From the NCBI GenBank assembly GCA_023399375.1, contig JAEWPX010000167.1, forward strand, positions 1 through 52,343: DNA of 52,343 nt, written 5' to 3'. Position 1 is the first letter of the stretch. Each line of letters starts with the position of its first letter. This document shows positions 15,231 through 23,580 of this stretch, piece after piece. The position numbers were made by a program, and so were the translations under genes. This stretch comes from Pseudomonadota bacterium (GTDB taxonomy: Bacteria > Desulfobacterota > Desulfovibrionia > Desulfovibrionales > Desulfovibrionaceae). Under the pieces are notes generated by a model. It was not told the origin of the DNA. It made no database searches and saw only the letters and a program-made list of their open reading frames with translations.

Positions 15231-17449
15231 TTCCTGCGCCGCCGCGACGACTTGCGCTTGGGCGTGGGCAGGGCCAGCGGCGATTCGCCGCCCTCCACGA
15301 GCCCGAGGTCCACGGAAAGCCGGCCCATGTCCACGTTGGTGAGCTCCACTTCCACCGGCTGGCCCAGGCGGAAGCGCCGCCCGGTGCGCTCGCCGATCAG
15401 CTCGTGGCGTTCGGGGAAATAGGTGTAGTAGTCGTCGGACAGCGACGACAGGCGCACCATGCCCTCGGCCATGACTTCCTTGAGCTCCACCCAGAAGCCG
15501 AAATCGGCGATGGAGCCGATGACGCCGGTGAAGCGCCGGCCGACCTTGTCGGACAGGAAGTGCACGGTGACGCGCTTGAGGATCTCGCGTTCGGCCTCCA
15601 TGGCCACGCGTTCGCGGCGGCTGATGTGCTCGGCCACCTTGGCCAGACGCGCCGCACGCTTTTCCGACACGGGCTTGCCCGCGAAGACGTTTTTGAGCGA
15701 GCGGTGGACCACGAGGTCGGCGTAGCGGCGGATCGGCGAGGTGAAATGGCAGTAGCAGGTCGAGGCCAGGCCGAAGTGCCCGTCGAGCTTGGGCGAGTAG
15801 GAGGCCTGCATCATGGTGCGCAGCGCCAGCCGGCTGACCAGGAAGTCGAGGTCCGAGCCGGAGGCCTCGCGCAGGACCATGGGCAGGTCGCCCGGGCCGG
15901 GGGACGGCGGCAGCTTCGTGGCCAGGTCCGTGGTGGCCAGGAGCTTGAATAGGGCCTCGACCTTGGTCGGATCGGACTCGGGGTGGACGCGGTAGAGCAC
16001 GGGCGCGCCCTTTTCGGTCAGAAACCGCGCCACGGCCTCGTTGGCCGCGACCATGAACTCCTCCACGATCTGGTGGCCGAAATGGCGCACCTTGGGCCGG
16101 ATATCCTGGGTCTCGCCCTGGAAATTAAAGAGGATTTCCGGCTCGGGCAGGTCGAAGTCGAGGCTGCCGCGCGCGCTGCGCACGTCGTGTATGGCCCGGG
16201 CCAGGGTCTCGGCCGTGGTCAGCATGGGCAGCACCGTGGCGATGTTCTGGCGTTCCTGCTCGTCGCCGAGCAGCAAGGCCCGGTTGACCTGGGCGTAGGT
16301 GAGGCGCGCCTTGGACTCGATGACCGCGGGGTAGAAGTCCGTGCGTCCGGGCAGGCCCTTGGCCGTGAAGTCGATTTCCGCGACCATGGCCAGGCGGGGC
16401 ACGTTGGGGTTCAGGCTGCACAGGCCGTTGGAGATGCGCTCGGGCAGCATCGGCTCCACGGACTGGGGGAAATAGTAGGAATTGCCGCGCTCCAGAGCCT
16501 CGGCGTCCAGGGCGCTGCCTTCGGGCACGTAGTGGGAGACGTCGGCGATGGCCACCCACAAGGTGTAGGCGCGGCCGCGCTTTTTGACGTAGATGGCGTC
16601 GTCGAAATCCCTGGCCTTGGCTCCGTCGATGGTGACGAAGGGGATGTCGCGCAGGTCCTTCCTGCCGGCGAAGTCGGCCTCGTCCGGCACGTCGGGCAGC
16701 GCTTCGGCCTCGGCCAGGGCCTTGGCCGGGAAGGGGCCGGGAATGGCGTGGTTGAGCTTGACCAGCCGTTCCTGCACGGCCACGTCGCCCTGGGCGCCGA
16801 GCAGTTCCAGGCCCTTGCCGGAATAGAGCCTGTATTCGATCTCCTCGCCGATGCCGACGTTCATGATGTCGTCGGGGACGGGTTCGGGGTCGCCGGGGTT
16901 CGGGGGCAGGTAGTCCACCATGAAGCTCATGGTGTGGCGGCTGTCCGTGGGGCGGCACAGGAACAGGTCCACGGCCAGGCGTTTGACCACCCGGCAGGGC
17001 AGCTGCGACACGCCGCGCTCGATGACGCGGGCGACGCGGCCCTCGTGGTTCTTGTCCTTGCGCTCGCGGGTGACGGCGACGGCCACGCGGTCGCCGTGCC
17101 AGGCGTTCCCGATGTCCTTGGGGTGGATGAAGATGTCCTTGCGGCGCTTGTCGTCGGGGATGACGTAGCCCACGCCCGAGCGGCTGATTTCGAGCACGCC
17201 CGTGACGAGGCGCATGCTCTCCACGAGTCCCCAGCCCTTCTGGACGCGGATGAGTTTGCCGGCCTCGCGCAGGTCTTCGAGCAGATGGCGCAGGTCGTGG
17301 AATTTGAAGACAATTCCCTTGAGGCCGCGCGCCACCTCCTTGTCGGACAACGGTTTGCCGCTTTCGCGAAAAATGCGCAGCACGACGGCCGCGTCGAGGG
17401 TCGCGCCCTGTCCCTTGGGGGATTTCCCCCGTTTTCTCCTGGCTCCCAT
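15227..17449 (-). CDS. rnr: Ribonuclease R
   Basis: This 740-residue 3'-5' exoribonuclease degrades structured RNA processively. Domain order: N-terminal winged helix (about 15-80, LSDKEVARGLKG), cold-shock domains (about 85-230), RNB catalytic core (about 255-590) with TIDGAKARDFDDAIYV (the catalytic Asp cluster) and TSPIRRYADLVVHR, then an S1 domain (about 640-715, GVIGSIADFGFWVEL) and a basic tail ending RRRRK. Length matches RNase R rather than the shorter RNase II. The ATG follows GGAGG. It is the first gene of a four-gene chain with stop/start overlaps or minimal gaps, an unusual link between RNA decay and sensory genes. Confidence 0.96.
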   Translation of the reverse strand: MGARRKRGKSPKGQGATLDAAVVLRIFRESGKPLSDKEVARGLKGIVFKFHDLRHLLEDLREAGKLIRVQKGWGLVESMRLVTGVLEISRSGVGYVIPDDKRRKDIFIHPKDIGNAWHGDRVAVAVTRERKDKNHEGRVARVIERGVSQLPCRVVKRLAVDLFLCRPTDSRHTMSFMVDYLPPNPGDPEPVPDDIMNVGIGEEIEYRLYSGKGLELLGAQGDVAVQERLVKLNHAIPGPFPAKALAEAEALPDVPDEADFAGRKDLRDIPFVTIDGAKARDFDDAIYVKKRGRAYTLWVAIADVSHYVPEGSALDAEALERGNSYYFPQSVEPMLPERISNGLCSLNPNVPRLAMVAEIDFTAKGLPGRTDFYPAVIESKARLTYAQVNRALLLGDEQERQNIATVLPMLTTAETLARAIHDVRSARGSLDFDLPEPEILFNFQGETQDIRPKVRHFGHQIVEEFMVAANEAVARFLTEKGAPVLYRVHPESDPTKVEALFKLLATTDLATKLPPSPGPGDLPMVLREASGSDLDFLVSRLALRTMMQASYSPKLDGHFGLASTCYCHFTSPIRRYADLVVHRSLKNVFAGKPVSEKRAARLAKVAEHISRRERVAMEAEREILKRVTVHFLSDKVGRRFTGVIGSIADFGFWVELKEVMAEGMVRLSSLSDDYYTYFPERHELIGERTGRRFRLGQPVEVELTNVDMGRLSVDLGLVEGGESPLALPTPKRKSSRRRRK

Positions 17450-17581
17450 GTATCCTCCGGATGTGGCGCTCCTTGTGTCCTACCGTCCCGGGCGGCGCGG
17501 CACAAGCCCGCAGGCGCGTTGCCGGGGGCTTTCGACCGTGATATTTGGCAAAAAAAGCATAAATGGGGAGGCAAGGCCGCC

Positions 17582-17932
17582 ATGGACGACGCACCCTGCC
17601 GGTTGCTCGGCGAAATACGCTATCCCGAAGAGTACTCCTACGAGCGGGTGGGGGAGATCGAGTCCGAGGCGGGCGAGGCCCTTGGCGGAGCCCTGGCCGG
17701 GCTCGACGTGTCGCGCCTGGAGCTTTTGCCCGGGCCGGAATCGTTGCGGTTCGAGGTCGCCTGCGAGGCCTGTTCCCCGGAAGAGGCCGCGGCCGTGTGC
17801 GAGGCGCTGTTGGCCCTTGCCGACGACGGGCCGCTCGGGCGGCTTGTCGTTGTGCGCGGCGTGGAAGAACCGATTTCGGTCTTCTACTTCACCTGCGAAT
17901 CCCTGGACGAGGTTACGGTCGAGCGGCCGTAG
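17582..17932 (+). CDS. Small acidic hypothetical protein
   Basis: 116 residues, strongly acidic, without Cys motifs, signal peptide or membrane segment; presumably cytoplasmic. I do not recognise the family. Alternating hydrophobic pattern (LELLPGPESLRFEVACEA, GRLVVVRGVEEPISVFYF) suggests a small alpha/beta fold. GGGGAGG at 17562-17568 precedes the ATG at a somewhat long distance. It is divergent from rnr, and its last 20 bases overlap the 3' end of the convergent metallopeptidase gene. Confidence 0.65.
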   Translation: MDDAPCRLLGEIRYPEEYSYERVGEIESEAGEALGGALAGLDVSRLELLPGPESLRFEVACEACSPEEAAAVCEALLALADDGPLGRLVVVRGVEEPISVFYFTCESLDEVTVERP

Positions 17933-18713
17933 CGCCGGCGTCGAGCCACAGCGGCAGGTAGTGCCGCGCGCTGTTGAGGCGCGCGTCCATCTCCAGGCAG
18001 CCGGGAACGAATTTCTCCACGACGGCCCAGAAGCGGGGCGAGTGGTTGAGCTCCACCGTGTGGCACAGCTCGTGGATCATCACCAGCCGGCACAGCTCCC
18101 AGGGCAAAAAGGCGATGGTGTAGTTGAGGCTCACGCGGCCCCTGGCCGTGCAACTGCCCCAGCGGGTGCGCTGGGCGCGGATGGTAAGCCCCGCGTAAGC
18201 GAGCCCGGTCTCGCGCGAGACCGCGTCCAGGGCCGGGCGCAACAGCTCCCCGGCGCGCGCGCGGCAAAACGCGCCGAGCGCCGCGCCAAGGGCCGCGTGG
18301 TCGCCCACGTCCCCGGCGACCACGAGCTCGCCCGGGCCGCGCGGCGTCACCACGCAGCCGGGCCGGTCCTTTCGCAGGTAGGAAAGGCCCCACTGCCGGG
18401 AAAAGGCCGTGAGCACGAGCCGTTTCGGCCGCGCCGCCGCCTCGGGGCGCGGCGAAAAGCCGCCTTCCGCGGCAAGACGTGCGAAGGTGCGCGAAATCCA
18501 TTCCCGCCGGGCTTCCACGGCCTGCAGGAGAAACGCCGGCGCGATCCCCGCCGGCGCGACCACCTCGAGCCCCCGCCCCGGCAGCATGCGCAGCACGATG
18601 CCCCGGGCCCGGGCGCTCTCGCGCACGGACACGGGCAGCGCCGGCGGCAGCGCAAGGCCGATCAGCCGGGCCGCCTCCGCCGCGTCGAACGGTTTGCCGC
18701 GTCGCATTGCCAT
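17913..18713 (-). CDS. YgjP-type zinc metallopeptidase (M48-like, DUF45)
   Basis: 266 residues. The C-terminal half has the family pattern: TRWGSCTARGRVSLNY, then MIHELCHTVELNHSPRFWAVV, where the HELCH histidines and Glu form the gluzincin zinc site and the downstream NHS supplies the third ligand. The N-terminal region (about 20-120) is the usual YgjP beta-rich part. E. coli YgjP has been linked to UTP hydrolysis, but the cellular role is uncertain. Two ATGs (18713, 18707) are possible; the second has better spacing from AAAGG. The stop lies inside the end of the convergent gene. Confidence 0.85.
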   Translation of the reverse strand: MAMRRGKPFDAAEAARLIGLALPPALPVSVRESARARGIVLRMLPGRGLEVVAPAGIAPAFLLQAVEARREWISRTFARLAAEGGFSPRPEAAARPKRLVLTAFSRQWGLSYLRKDRPGCVVTPRGPGELVVAGDVGDHAALGAALGAFCRARAGELLRPALDAVSRETGLAYAGLTIRAQRTRWGSCTARGRVSLNYTIAFLPWELCRLVMIHELCHTVELNHSPRFWAVVEKFVPGCLEMDARLNSARHYLPLWLDAGATAARP

Positions 18714-18837
18714 AACCTTTCAGGAGTATATCGCCCGGAACGGGCTTGTGTTCGGTCGCGCCAACGTCTACCTTCCCGGCAACCGGATAGTCGGTGGCCG
18801 CGCCGGTCGTCAAGCCGGCCAAGGGAGCATTTCCGTC

Positions 18838-20214
18838 ATGAACCGCCTGCTGCGCTTGTGCCGTCCCCTCGTTCTGGTCCTGTTCGCCCTTGCGGTGTTC
18901 GGCTGCGCCAAGCCGACGCCGCCCGTCGCTCCCGTCGCGCCGCCGCCCAAGGTCGTGGGCAAGGGCGAGGTCGAGGACCTGCGCGTCCTGCCCCAGGATT
19001 TGAACGCCTACCTGCGTCCGGACACCGCCGACAAACCCCTCTATCCCCAGGAGCAGATCGGGCTGCGCATGGAGAATTTCGTCCAGGAATGGGCCGCTCC
19101 CTGGCGCATGGGCAAGCCGGGCTACGCGCGCAAGGCCGTGGAGGAGATCTTCCGCCGCTTCGAGAAGTCTCCGGGCTTCGCCGCGCCGGGCCAGCGCAAT
19201 GCGCCGGAGTTCGCCGCCTCGTTGCACGCCGCCGCCGGCCTCGGCAGCTACCCCAATGTCGTGCGCAAGGCCGTGACCGTCAAAAACACCAACCTGCGCG
19301 GCATGCCCACGCCCCTGCCGCGTTTCGCCGACCCGAGCCTGCCCGGCGAGGGCTATCCCTTCGACTACCTCCAGCACACGTCCCTGCCGCCGGGCACGCC
19401 CCTGCTCGTCACCCACGCCAGCCGCGACGGCGCGTGGCTGCTCGCCGAATCCGCCCTGACCTTCGGCTGGCTGCCGGCCACGGACGTGGCCTACATGGAC
19501 GATGCGGCCGTGGCCGCCTTTTCCACGACGAAGCTCGCCGCGGTGGTCAGGGACCAGACCGCGCTGCCCGAGGTCGGGCTCACCGTGGACGTGGGTGCGA
19601 TCTTTCCCCTGGCCGGGCCGCCGGACCGCTCCGGCCTCACGGTCCTCGTGCCCGTGCGCGCCGCCTCGGGCGCGGCCGAGCTGCGCCAGGTGCGCCTGCC
19701 GGCCGGCGCGGCCGCGCCCATGCCCATGCCCATGACCCCGCGCAACGTGGCGGCGGTCGGCAACCAGTTCATGGGCAAGGTCTACGGCTGGGGCGGCATC
19801 GACGGCAAACGCGACTGCTCGGCGCTCACCCACGACCTGTTCGTGCCGTTCGGCATCTACCTGCCGCGCAATTCCGCGAGCCAGGCCGCCTACGGCGGTT
19901 CGGTGCCTTTGGGCGATCTGCCCAACGACCAGAAGGAAGCGACCATTTTGAGCCAGGGCGTGCCGTTCGCCACGCTGGTGTGGATGCAGGGTCACATTCT
20001 CGTCTACGTGGGCCAGTACAAGGGACGGCCGGTGGTCTACCACGACATGTGGGGATTCCACACCTTCAGCGAGGGAAGCCGCGACGGACGGCTGGTGATC
20101 GGCCGGGCCGTGGTCACGACGCTGCGGGCCGGGGAAGAGGTGCCGGCCGTGGGCCCGACCCATATTCTGCTCAACCGCGTGCGGTCCATGTCGATTCTGG
20201 CACGGCCGTACTGA
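18838..20214 (+). CDS. SH3/NlpC-P60 peptidoglycan hydrolase lipoprotein
   Basis: 458 residues. The N-terminus is a lipoprotein signal (hydrophobic core then VFGCAKP, lipidated Cys near residue 23). Middle regions resemble bacterial SH3 domains (VKNTNLRGMPT, SRDGAWLLAESALTFGWLPATDVAY). The C-terminal NlpC/P60 domain shows FMGKVYGWGGIDGKRDCSALTHDLF with the catalytic Cys, and GHILVYVGQYKGRPVVYHD with the catalytic His. Members cleave murein peptide links. AAGGGAG lies ten bases before the ATG. It stands alone between divergent ygjP and a small membrane gene 105 bases downstream. Confidence 0.9.
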   Translation: MNRLLRLCRPLVLVLFALAVFGCAKPTPPVAPVAPPPKVVGKGEVEDLRVLPQDLNAYLRPDTADKPLYPQEQIGLRMENFVQEWAAPWRMGKPGYARKAVEEIFRRFEKSPGFAAPGQRNAPEFAASLHAAAGLGSYPNVVRKAVTVKNTNLRGMPTPLPRFADPSLPGEGYPFDYLQHTSLPPGTPLLVTHASRDGAWLLAESALTFGWLPATDVAYMDDAAVAAFSTTKLAAVVRDQTALPEVGLTVDVGAIFPLAGPPDRSGLTVLVPVRAASGAAELRQVRLPAGAAAPMPMPMTPRNVAAVGNQFMGKVYGWGGIDGKRDCSALTHDLFVPFGIYLPRNSASQAAYGGSVPLGDLPNDQKEATILSQGVPFATLVWMQGHILVYVGQYKGRPVVYHDMWGFHTFSEGSRDGRLVIGRAVVTTLRAGEEVPAVGPTHILLNRVRSMSILARPY

Positions 20215-20319
20215 ACCGCCGCGCTTTTCGGCCGCCGGCCCGCCTGCGACGCGGGCGCGGGGCGCAGCCGTCCGGGAGGGGGCGGGGTTTGGCGCAGCGG
20301 CCGGCGCAGGGAGGAGAGG

Positions 20320-20754
20320 ATGCGCAATATCCTGGGCTGGACGAGCCTTTGCTTCACCGCCGGTCTGGTCGGGGGGCTGGCCGGCAGCGTGCTGCTGTGG
20401 ATGGCCGGAAGCTATGGCTGGACTGCGGCGATGCAGGTGAACCTGGTGCCGCAGTGGACCCTGGACTGGCTTTTTCCGCGGCTCATCTGGGGCGGCCTCT
20501 GGGGGCTGCTGTTCGTGCCCCGCTTCCTGCCGCGCTCCGTCTTCTGGCGTGGGCTTTGCGTCAGCCTCGCGCCGACCCTGGCCCAATTGCTCGTGGCGTT
20601 TCCGGAAGACCCGGGCAAGGGGCTGTGGGGCCTTGGCCTCGGCGCCCTGACCCCGGTGGTGGTCATCGTCGTCAACGCGGTCTGGGGCTGGGTCGCGGCC
20701 CTGTGGCTGGCCCTTGCCGACGACGCGCCCAAGGGCTTTTCGCGCCTGCGCTGA
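20320..20754 (+). CDS. Hypothetical four-helix membrane protein
   Basis: 144 residues with hydrophobic segments at about 5-30, 45-68, 80-92 and 103-130. Trp/Gly-rich helices and a short basic tail (GFSRLR) indicate an inner-membrane protein. No catalytic or ligand motif is visible and I do not recognise the family. GGAGGAG lies directly before the ATG. It may share transcription with the NlpC lipoprotein upstream and converges with the alcohol dehydrogenase gene, whose stop is 18 bases away. Confidence 0.75.
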   Translation: MRNILGWTSLCFTAGLVGGLAGSVLLWMAGSYGWTAAMQVNLVPQWTLDWLFPRLIWGGLWGLLFVPRFLPRSVFWRGLCVSLAPTLAQLLVAFPEDPGKGLWGLGLGALTPVVVIVVNAVWGWVAALWLALADDAPKGFSRLR

Positions 20755-20772
20755 GGAGCCGTTCCCGGCGGG

Positions 20773-21972
20773 TCACAACGCCCGCTGGAAGATGCGCTCC
20801 ACCACGCCGGCGTCCACGCGCAGCGGCGCAAGGGGCAACAGCATCCTGGACAGCGGGGAGCGCATCGTCATGCGCGTGAGCGCCGGCACGTCGGCCCCGG
20901 TGAAGTAGGTGGTCATGCGCGCCGGCTGGCCGATTGCCTCGAACCATTCCCGCAATCCGTTTTCCGCTGCCGCGGCCTCGCCGGGCAGGCCGCGCAGGCC
21001 CGGCACGATGGGGTGGAGCACCTCGGCCAGGGCCTCGGGCGCGGCCGGATAGATTTCCCGCAACACTGCCGGCAGGAGGAGGCCGAGCCCCTCGCCGTGG
21101 CTGATGTCGGCGTTGAGCGCGCTCATGGCGTGCTCCAGGGCGTGGCCCAGGTGCAGCATGCCCCGGTCGAAGCTCATGCCGGCGCTGGCCGAGGCGTAGA
21201 GCAGCCAGTAGCGCGCGGCGAGATGCTCGGGCTGGGCCAGCGCCGTGGGCAGGTAGGCGGCGATGAGCCGCACGGCTTCCTTGCTCAGGGTGATGGAATA
21301 GGGCGAGGCCGTGACGGCCGTGGCCGCCTCCAGGGCGTGGCTTAGGGCGTCGAGGGTCGTGAACAGGGTTTCGCGCGGGGGCAGCGAGGTCGTCAGGCTC
21401 GGGTCCTCGATGGAGTAGGCGGGATAGAGGTGGGGCGAGCGCAGGGCGGGCTTGTCCTCCCCGTCGGCTTGCGCCGCGGCGAAGCAGTCGCATTCCGAGC
21501 CCGACCCGTGGGTGGTGTTGACCGCGACGATGGGCAACGCGCCGCTGATGGGAACGCCTTTTTCGTAGAAATCCGAAGCTTTGCGCACGGGATGGCGCAG
21601 CAGCGCCGCCGCGGTCTTGGCCGTGTCGATGGCGCTGCCGCCGCCGATGCCGAGCACCGCCTTGGCCCCGAGTTCCCGGCCGAGCCTGGCTGCGGCTTCG
21701 CCGTTGGCGAAGGTGGGGTTCGAACGCACGCCGTCGTAGTGCTCGAAGGCCACGTGCCGCGAGAGCATGGGCAGGATGGCGTTCCACGCGCCGCTGGCCT
21801 TGTATCCCACGGCGTCCGTGACCACGAGCAGCCTGTCCTGGCCGGCGGCGGCCATTTCCCGCAGGATGCCGTCGAGCTGCGCCAGCGCGCCGACGCCGAA
21901 AAAAGTCTTGGGCCTTGTGGCCTGCAACAGGAACACCCTGCGGATGTCTATTTTGGCTTCCCAGCCGCCCAT
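20773..21972 (-). CDS. Iron-containing alcohol dehydrogenase
   Basis: 399 residues of the group III (Fe-dependent) alcohol dehydrogenase family, cytoplasmic, NAD(H)-linked oxidation of alcohols or reduction of aldehydes. Visible signatures: LGIGGGSAIDTAKTAAALL (nucleotide-binding GGGS), THGSGSECDCFA, ETLFTTLDALSHALEA, and the metal-binding His residues in LHLGHALEHAMSAL and ISHGEGLGLLLP. GGGAGG precedes ATG 21972, which is preferred over an in-frame ATG 19 codons upstream. A sigma-54-like element lies 60-76 bases upstream, suggesting activator-dependent expression. Confidence 0.93.
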   Translation of the reverse strand: MGGWEAKIDIRRVFLLQATRPKTFFGVGALAQLDGILREMAAAGQDRLLVVTDAVGYKASGAWNAILPMLSRHVAFEHYDGVRSNPTFANGEAAARLGRELGAKAVLGIGGGSAIDTAKTAAALLRHPVRKASDFYEKGVPISGALPIVAVNTTHGSGSECDCFAAAQADGEDKPALRSPHLYPAYSIEDPSLTTSLPPRETLFTTLDALSHALEAATAVTASPYSITLSKEAVRLIAAYLPTALAQPEHLAARYWLLYASASAGMSFDRGMLHLGHALEHAMSALNADISHGEGLGLLLPAVLREIYPAAPEALAEVLHPIVPGLRGLPGEAAAAENGLREWFEAIGQPARMTTYFTGADVPALTRMTMRSPLSRMLLPLAPLRVDAGVVERIFQRAL

Positions 21973-22031
21973 GTCGCGCCTCCCGGTTTGCGTTCCGTGC
22001 GGGCAGGTCCACGGCTTGCCGGGATGCAAGT

Positions 22032-22048
22032 GATCAATTCCCGTGCCA
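22032..22048 (-). promoter_or_regulatory. Sigma-54-like promoter of the alcohol dehydrogenase
   Basis: On the minus strand TGGCACGGGAATTGATC matches the -24/-12 consensus TGGCACG-N4-TTGCW except for A instead of C at the -12 GC. Spacing between the -24 GG and -12 GA is correct. It lies upstream of the dehydrogenase start with room for a leader. Sigma-54 control of alcohol dehydrogenase genes has been reported in Desulfovibrio vulgaris (recalled, not checked). Confidence 0.55.
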
Positions 22049-22271
22049 TCAGTAATAGTTAAAATATTTCAAATTGTTATTGTGTTTCGTCCGGCGCGGC
22101 GTGGCCATATCACCCCGTCCGTCCGGCGTCGGGGCGTTTTTGCCCCCCTTTCGGGGTCGGCAAACGGCCCGGGGCGGGGGCTGGCGCGATTGGGTAAGAA
22201 GGAAACGCTGCCGGCGCACGGTGGGAATTGTTGACTCATAAAGGTTCTCCCTGTGAACGGTATCGGCGCAG

Positions 22272-22307
22272 AAAAACGGGCCGCCCCCCTGCGGGGGAGG
22301 CGGCCCG
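22272..22307 (-). terminator. Terminator of the TGP-repeat protein gene
   Basis: On the minus strand CGGGCCGCC pairs with GGCGGCCCG, with further inner C/G pairing, followed by TTTTTC. This is a strong intrinsic terminator 38 bases past the gene's stop. Confidence 0.85.
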
Positions 22308-22344
22308 TATGCTCGTGTCGGAGAAGATTCGTATTTCCGGACTG

Positions 22345-22836
22345 TTACGGACTGACCGTGGTGGAGCGGTTGACGTCGGCGCTGTTTCCCTGGGGCCCGG
22401 TGTAGGTGGTGGTGTTGTTCCAGGTCTTGGTCGCCGGGTCCCACTGCCCCTGAGCGCTTCTGTTCACGGAGTTCTGGTTGGGGCCGGTGTAGGTGGCGCT
22501 GCGGTTGTAGCCGCCGGGCGTGCGCGTGGTGGTTGCGGCCCGCGAGGTCGTTGCGCCGCCGGGGCCGGTGGCGGTGCTGCCGCTGCTCCAGGTCCGGGTG
22601 GCGGGATTGTACTGCCCGGCGGAGTTGCGGGTGACGGCGTTGTTGTTGGGGCCCGTGGTCGTGGCGCTGCGGCTGTAGCCGCCGGGCGTGCGTACGGTCG
22701 TGGCCTCGTTGGTGGCGGTGTGGCCGCCGGGGCCGGTGACCGTGCTTTTGCGGCGAAACGCCTCGCCGGGGGCAGCCAGGGCCAGGCTCAGGCCAAGGGT
22801 CAGGGCCAGTACGGCGGCGGGACGCGCTATGCGCAT
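22345..22836 (-). CDS. Secreted Thr/Gly/Asn-rich repeat protein
   Basis: 163 residues. A signal peptide (about 1-26, ending APGEA) precedes a low-complexity mature chain. It is built from a repeating unit of about 20-25 residues around STVTGPGGHTATN, SATTTGPNNNAVTRN, STATGPGGATTSR, SATYTGPNQNSVNRS and TTTYTGPQGNS, alternating with YNPATRTW / WDPATKTW and RTPGGYSRS. It lacks Cys and catalytic motifs. It probably forms a repetitive beta structure in the periplasm or outside the cell; function unknown. AGGAG precedes the ATG, and a strong terminator follows, so it is monocistronic. Confidence 0.8.
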   Translation of the reverse strand: MRIARPAAVLALTLGLSLALAAPGEAFRRKSTVTGPGGHTATNEATTVRTPGGYSRSATTTGPNNNAVTRNSAGQYNPATRTWSSGSTATGPGGATTSRAATTTRTPGGYNRSATYTGPNQNSVNRSAQGQWDPATKTWNNTTTYTGPQGNSADVNRSTTVSP

Positions 22837-22959
22837 GGGGCTTCTCCTGCGGGTTGGACGGCTTGGGTTGCGGGGGCGGGCAAGGACCCGCATCTCACAT
22901 GCCTACAGCAGATGCCAAGGCCGTGCCAAGCGGGAGGTACGGCGCGCCGGTTGGAGCGA

Positions 22960-23505
22960 TCAGGAGAGTTTTCTTTGCCAAGCGTAGTATTGCGTGCCGC
23001 GTGAGGGGACTTCTTCCGTGCCCTTCTCTTTGATGATATTCAAATTTTCATTGATGACATGCCCATAGCTCAACTTGAGGAAGCGCAGTTTCTCGCAGTC
23101 CTCGAATTCGGCGCACTGCCAGCAACCGTCGTATTGTTTTGATTCCACGCATTGCAAAGCCTTGCATTTTAACGTCTCGCCGCCGGTCGAACACCCACCG
23201 ACCTCGCGGCAAGTCGTCTTGCATTGTATTTTGCTCATACCGTCGAGGACTTTCATGAATGTCGGCATGTCCTTGAAGAGGCCAAGCCTGTCGGAGAGCT
23301 TGCTGGGCGCCGCGGCATCGTCCGATTCCAGATGCGTTTTCATGGCGGCGATCGTTTTTTCATTGCTGCACAATGTCAAGAAAACATCCAGCTTCGAGTC
23401 GACCAGGAGTTGTTTCAGTTTTGCTGCGGTTTCGTAGATATCTTTCTTGTAGAACATGCAATCGCAGCAGGTTAAACCGCATGGGCAGACAAGTTTCTTG
23501 TCCAT
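22960..23505 (-). CDS. Cys-rich DUF3795-like protein
   Basis: 181 residues with 14 Cys. The N-terminus is CPCGLTCCDCMFY; a second cluster includes CKTTCREVGGC, CKALQCVESKQYDGCWQC and FEDCEKLRFL. Pattern and length resemble DUF3795/zinc-ribbon-like proteins common in anaerobes, which probably bind zinc or an Fe-S cluster. No signal peptide, so cytoplasmic. GGAGG precedes the ATG. Base composition is lower in GC than its neighbours, hinting at later acquisition. It lies downstream of emrB on the same strand, 75 bases apart. Confidence 0.75.
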   Translation of the reverse strand: MDKKLVCPCGLTCCDCMFYKKDIYETAAKLKQLLVDSKLDVFLTLCSNEKTIAAMKTHLESDDAAAPSKLSDRLGLFKDMPTFMKVLDGMSKIQCKTTCREVGGCSTGGETLKCKALQCVESKQYDGCWQCAEFEDCEKLRFLKLSYGHVINENLNIIKEKGTEEVPSRGTQYYAWQRKLS

Positions 23506-23580
23506 TTGGCCTCCAGTCGTCAGGCGGCGTTTCGAAAGCCGGGCGTGCGGCCTGGCGTCGTTTCGACGAAATAGCGTCAG

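Larger units (their letters stand above)
21973..22344. other. Intergenic region with sigma-54-like site and terminator
   Basis: 372 bases without a supported gene. Next to the dehydrogenase is the sigma-54-like element at 22032-22048 with an AT-rich stretch upstream (about 22050-22085) containing AAATATTT, suitable for an enhancer-binding protein. Further right is the terminator of the repeat-protein gene (22272-22307). The middle (22100-22260) shows nothing I can name. Confidence 0.5.
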
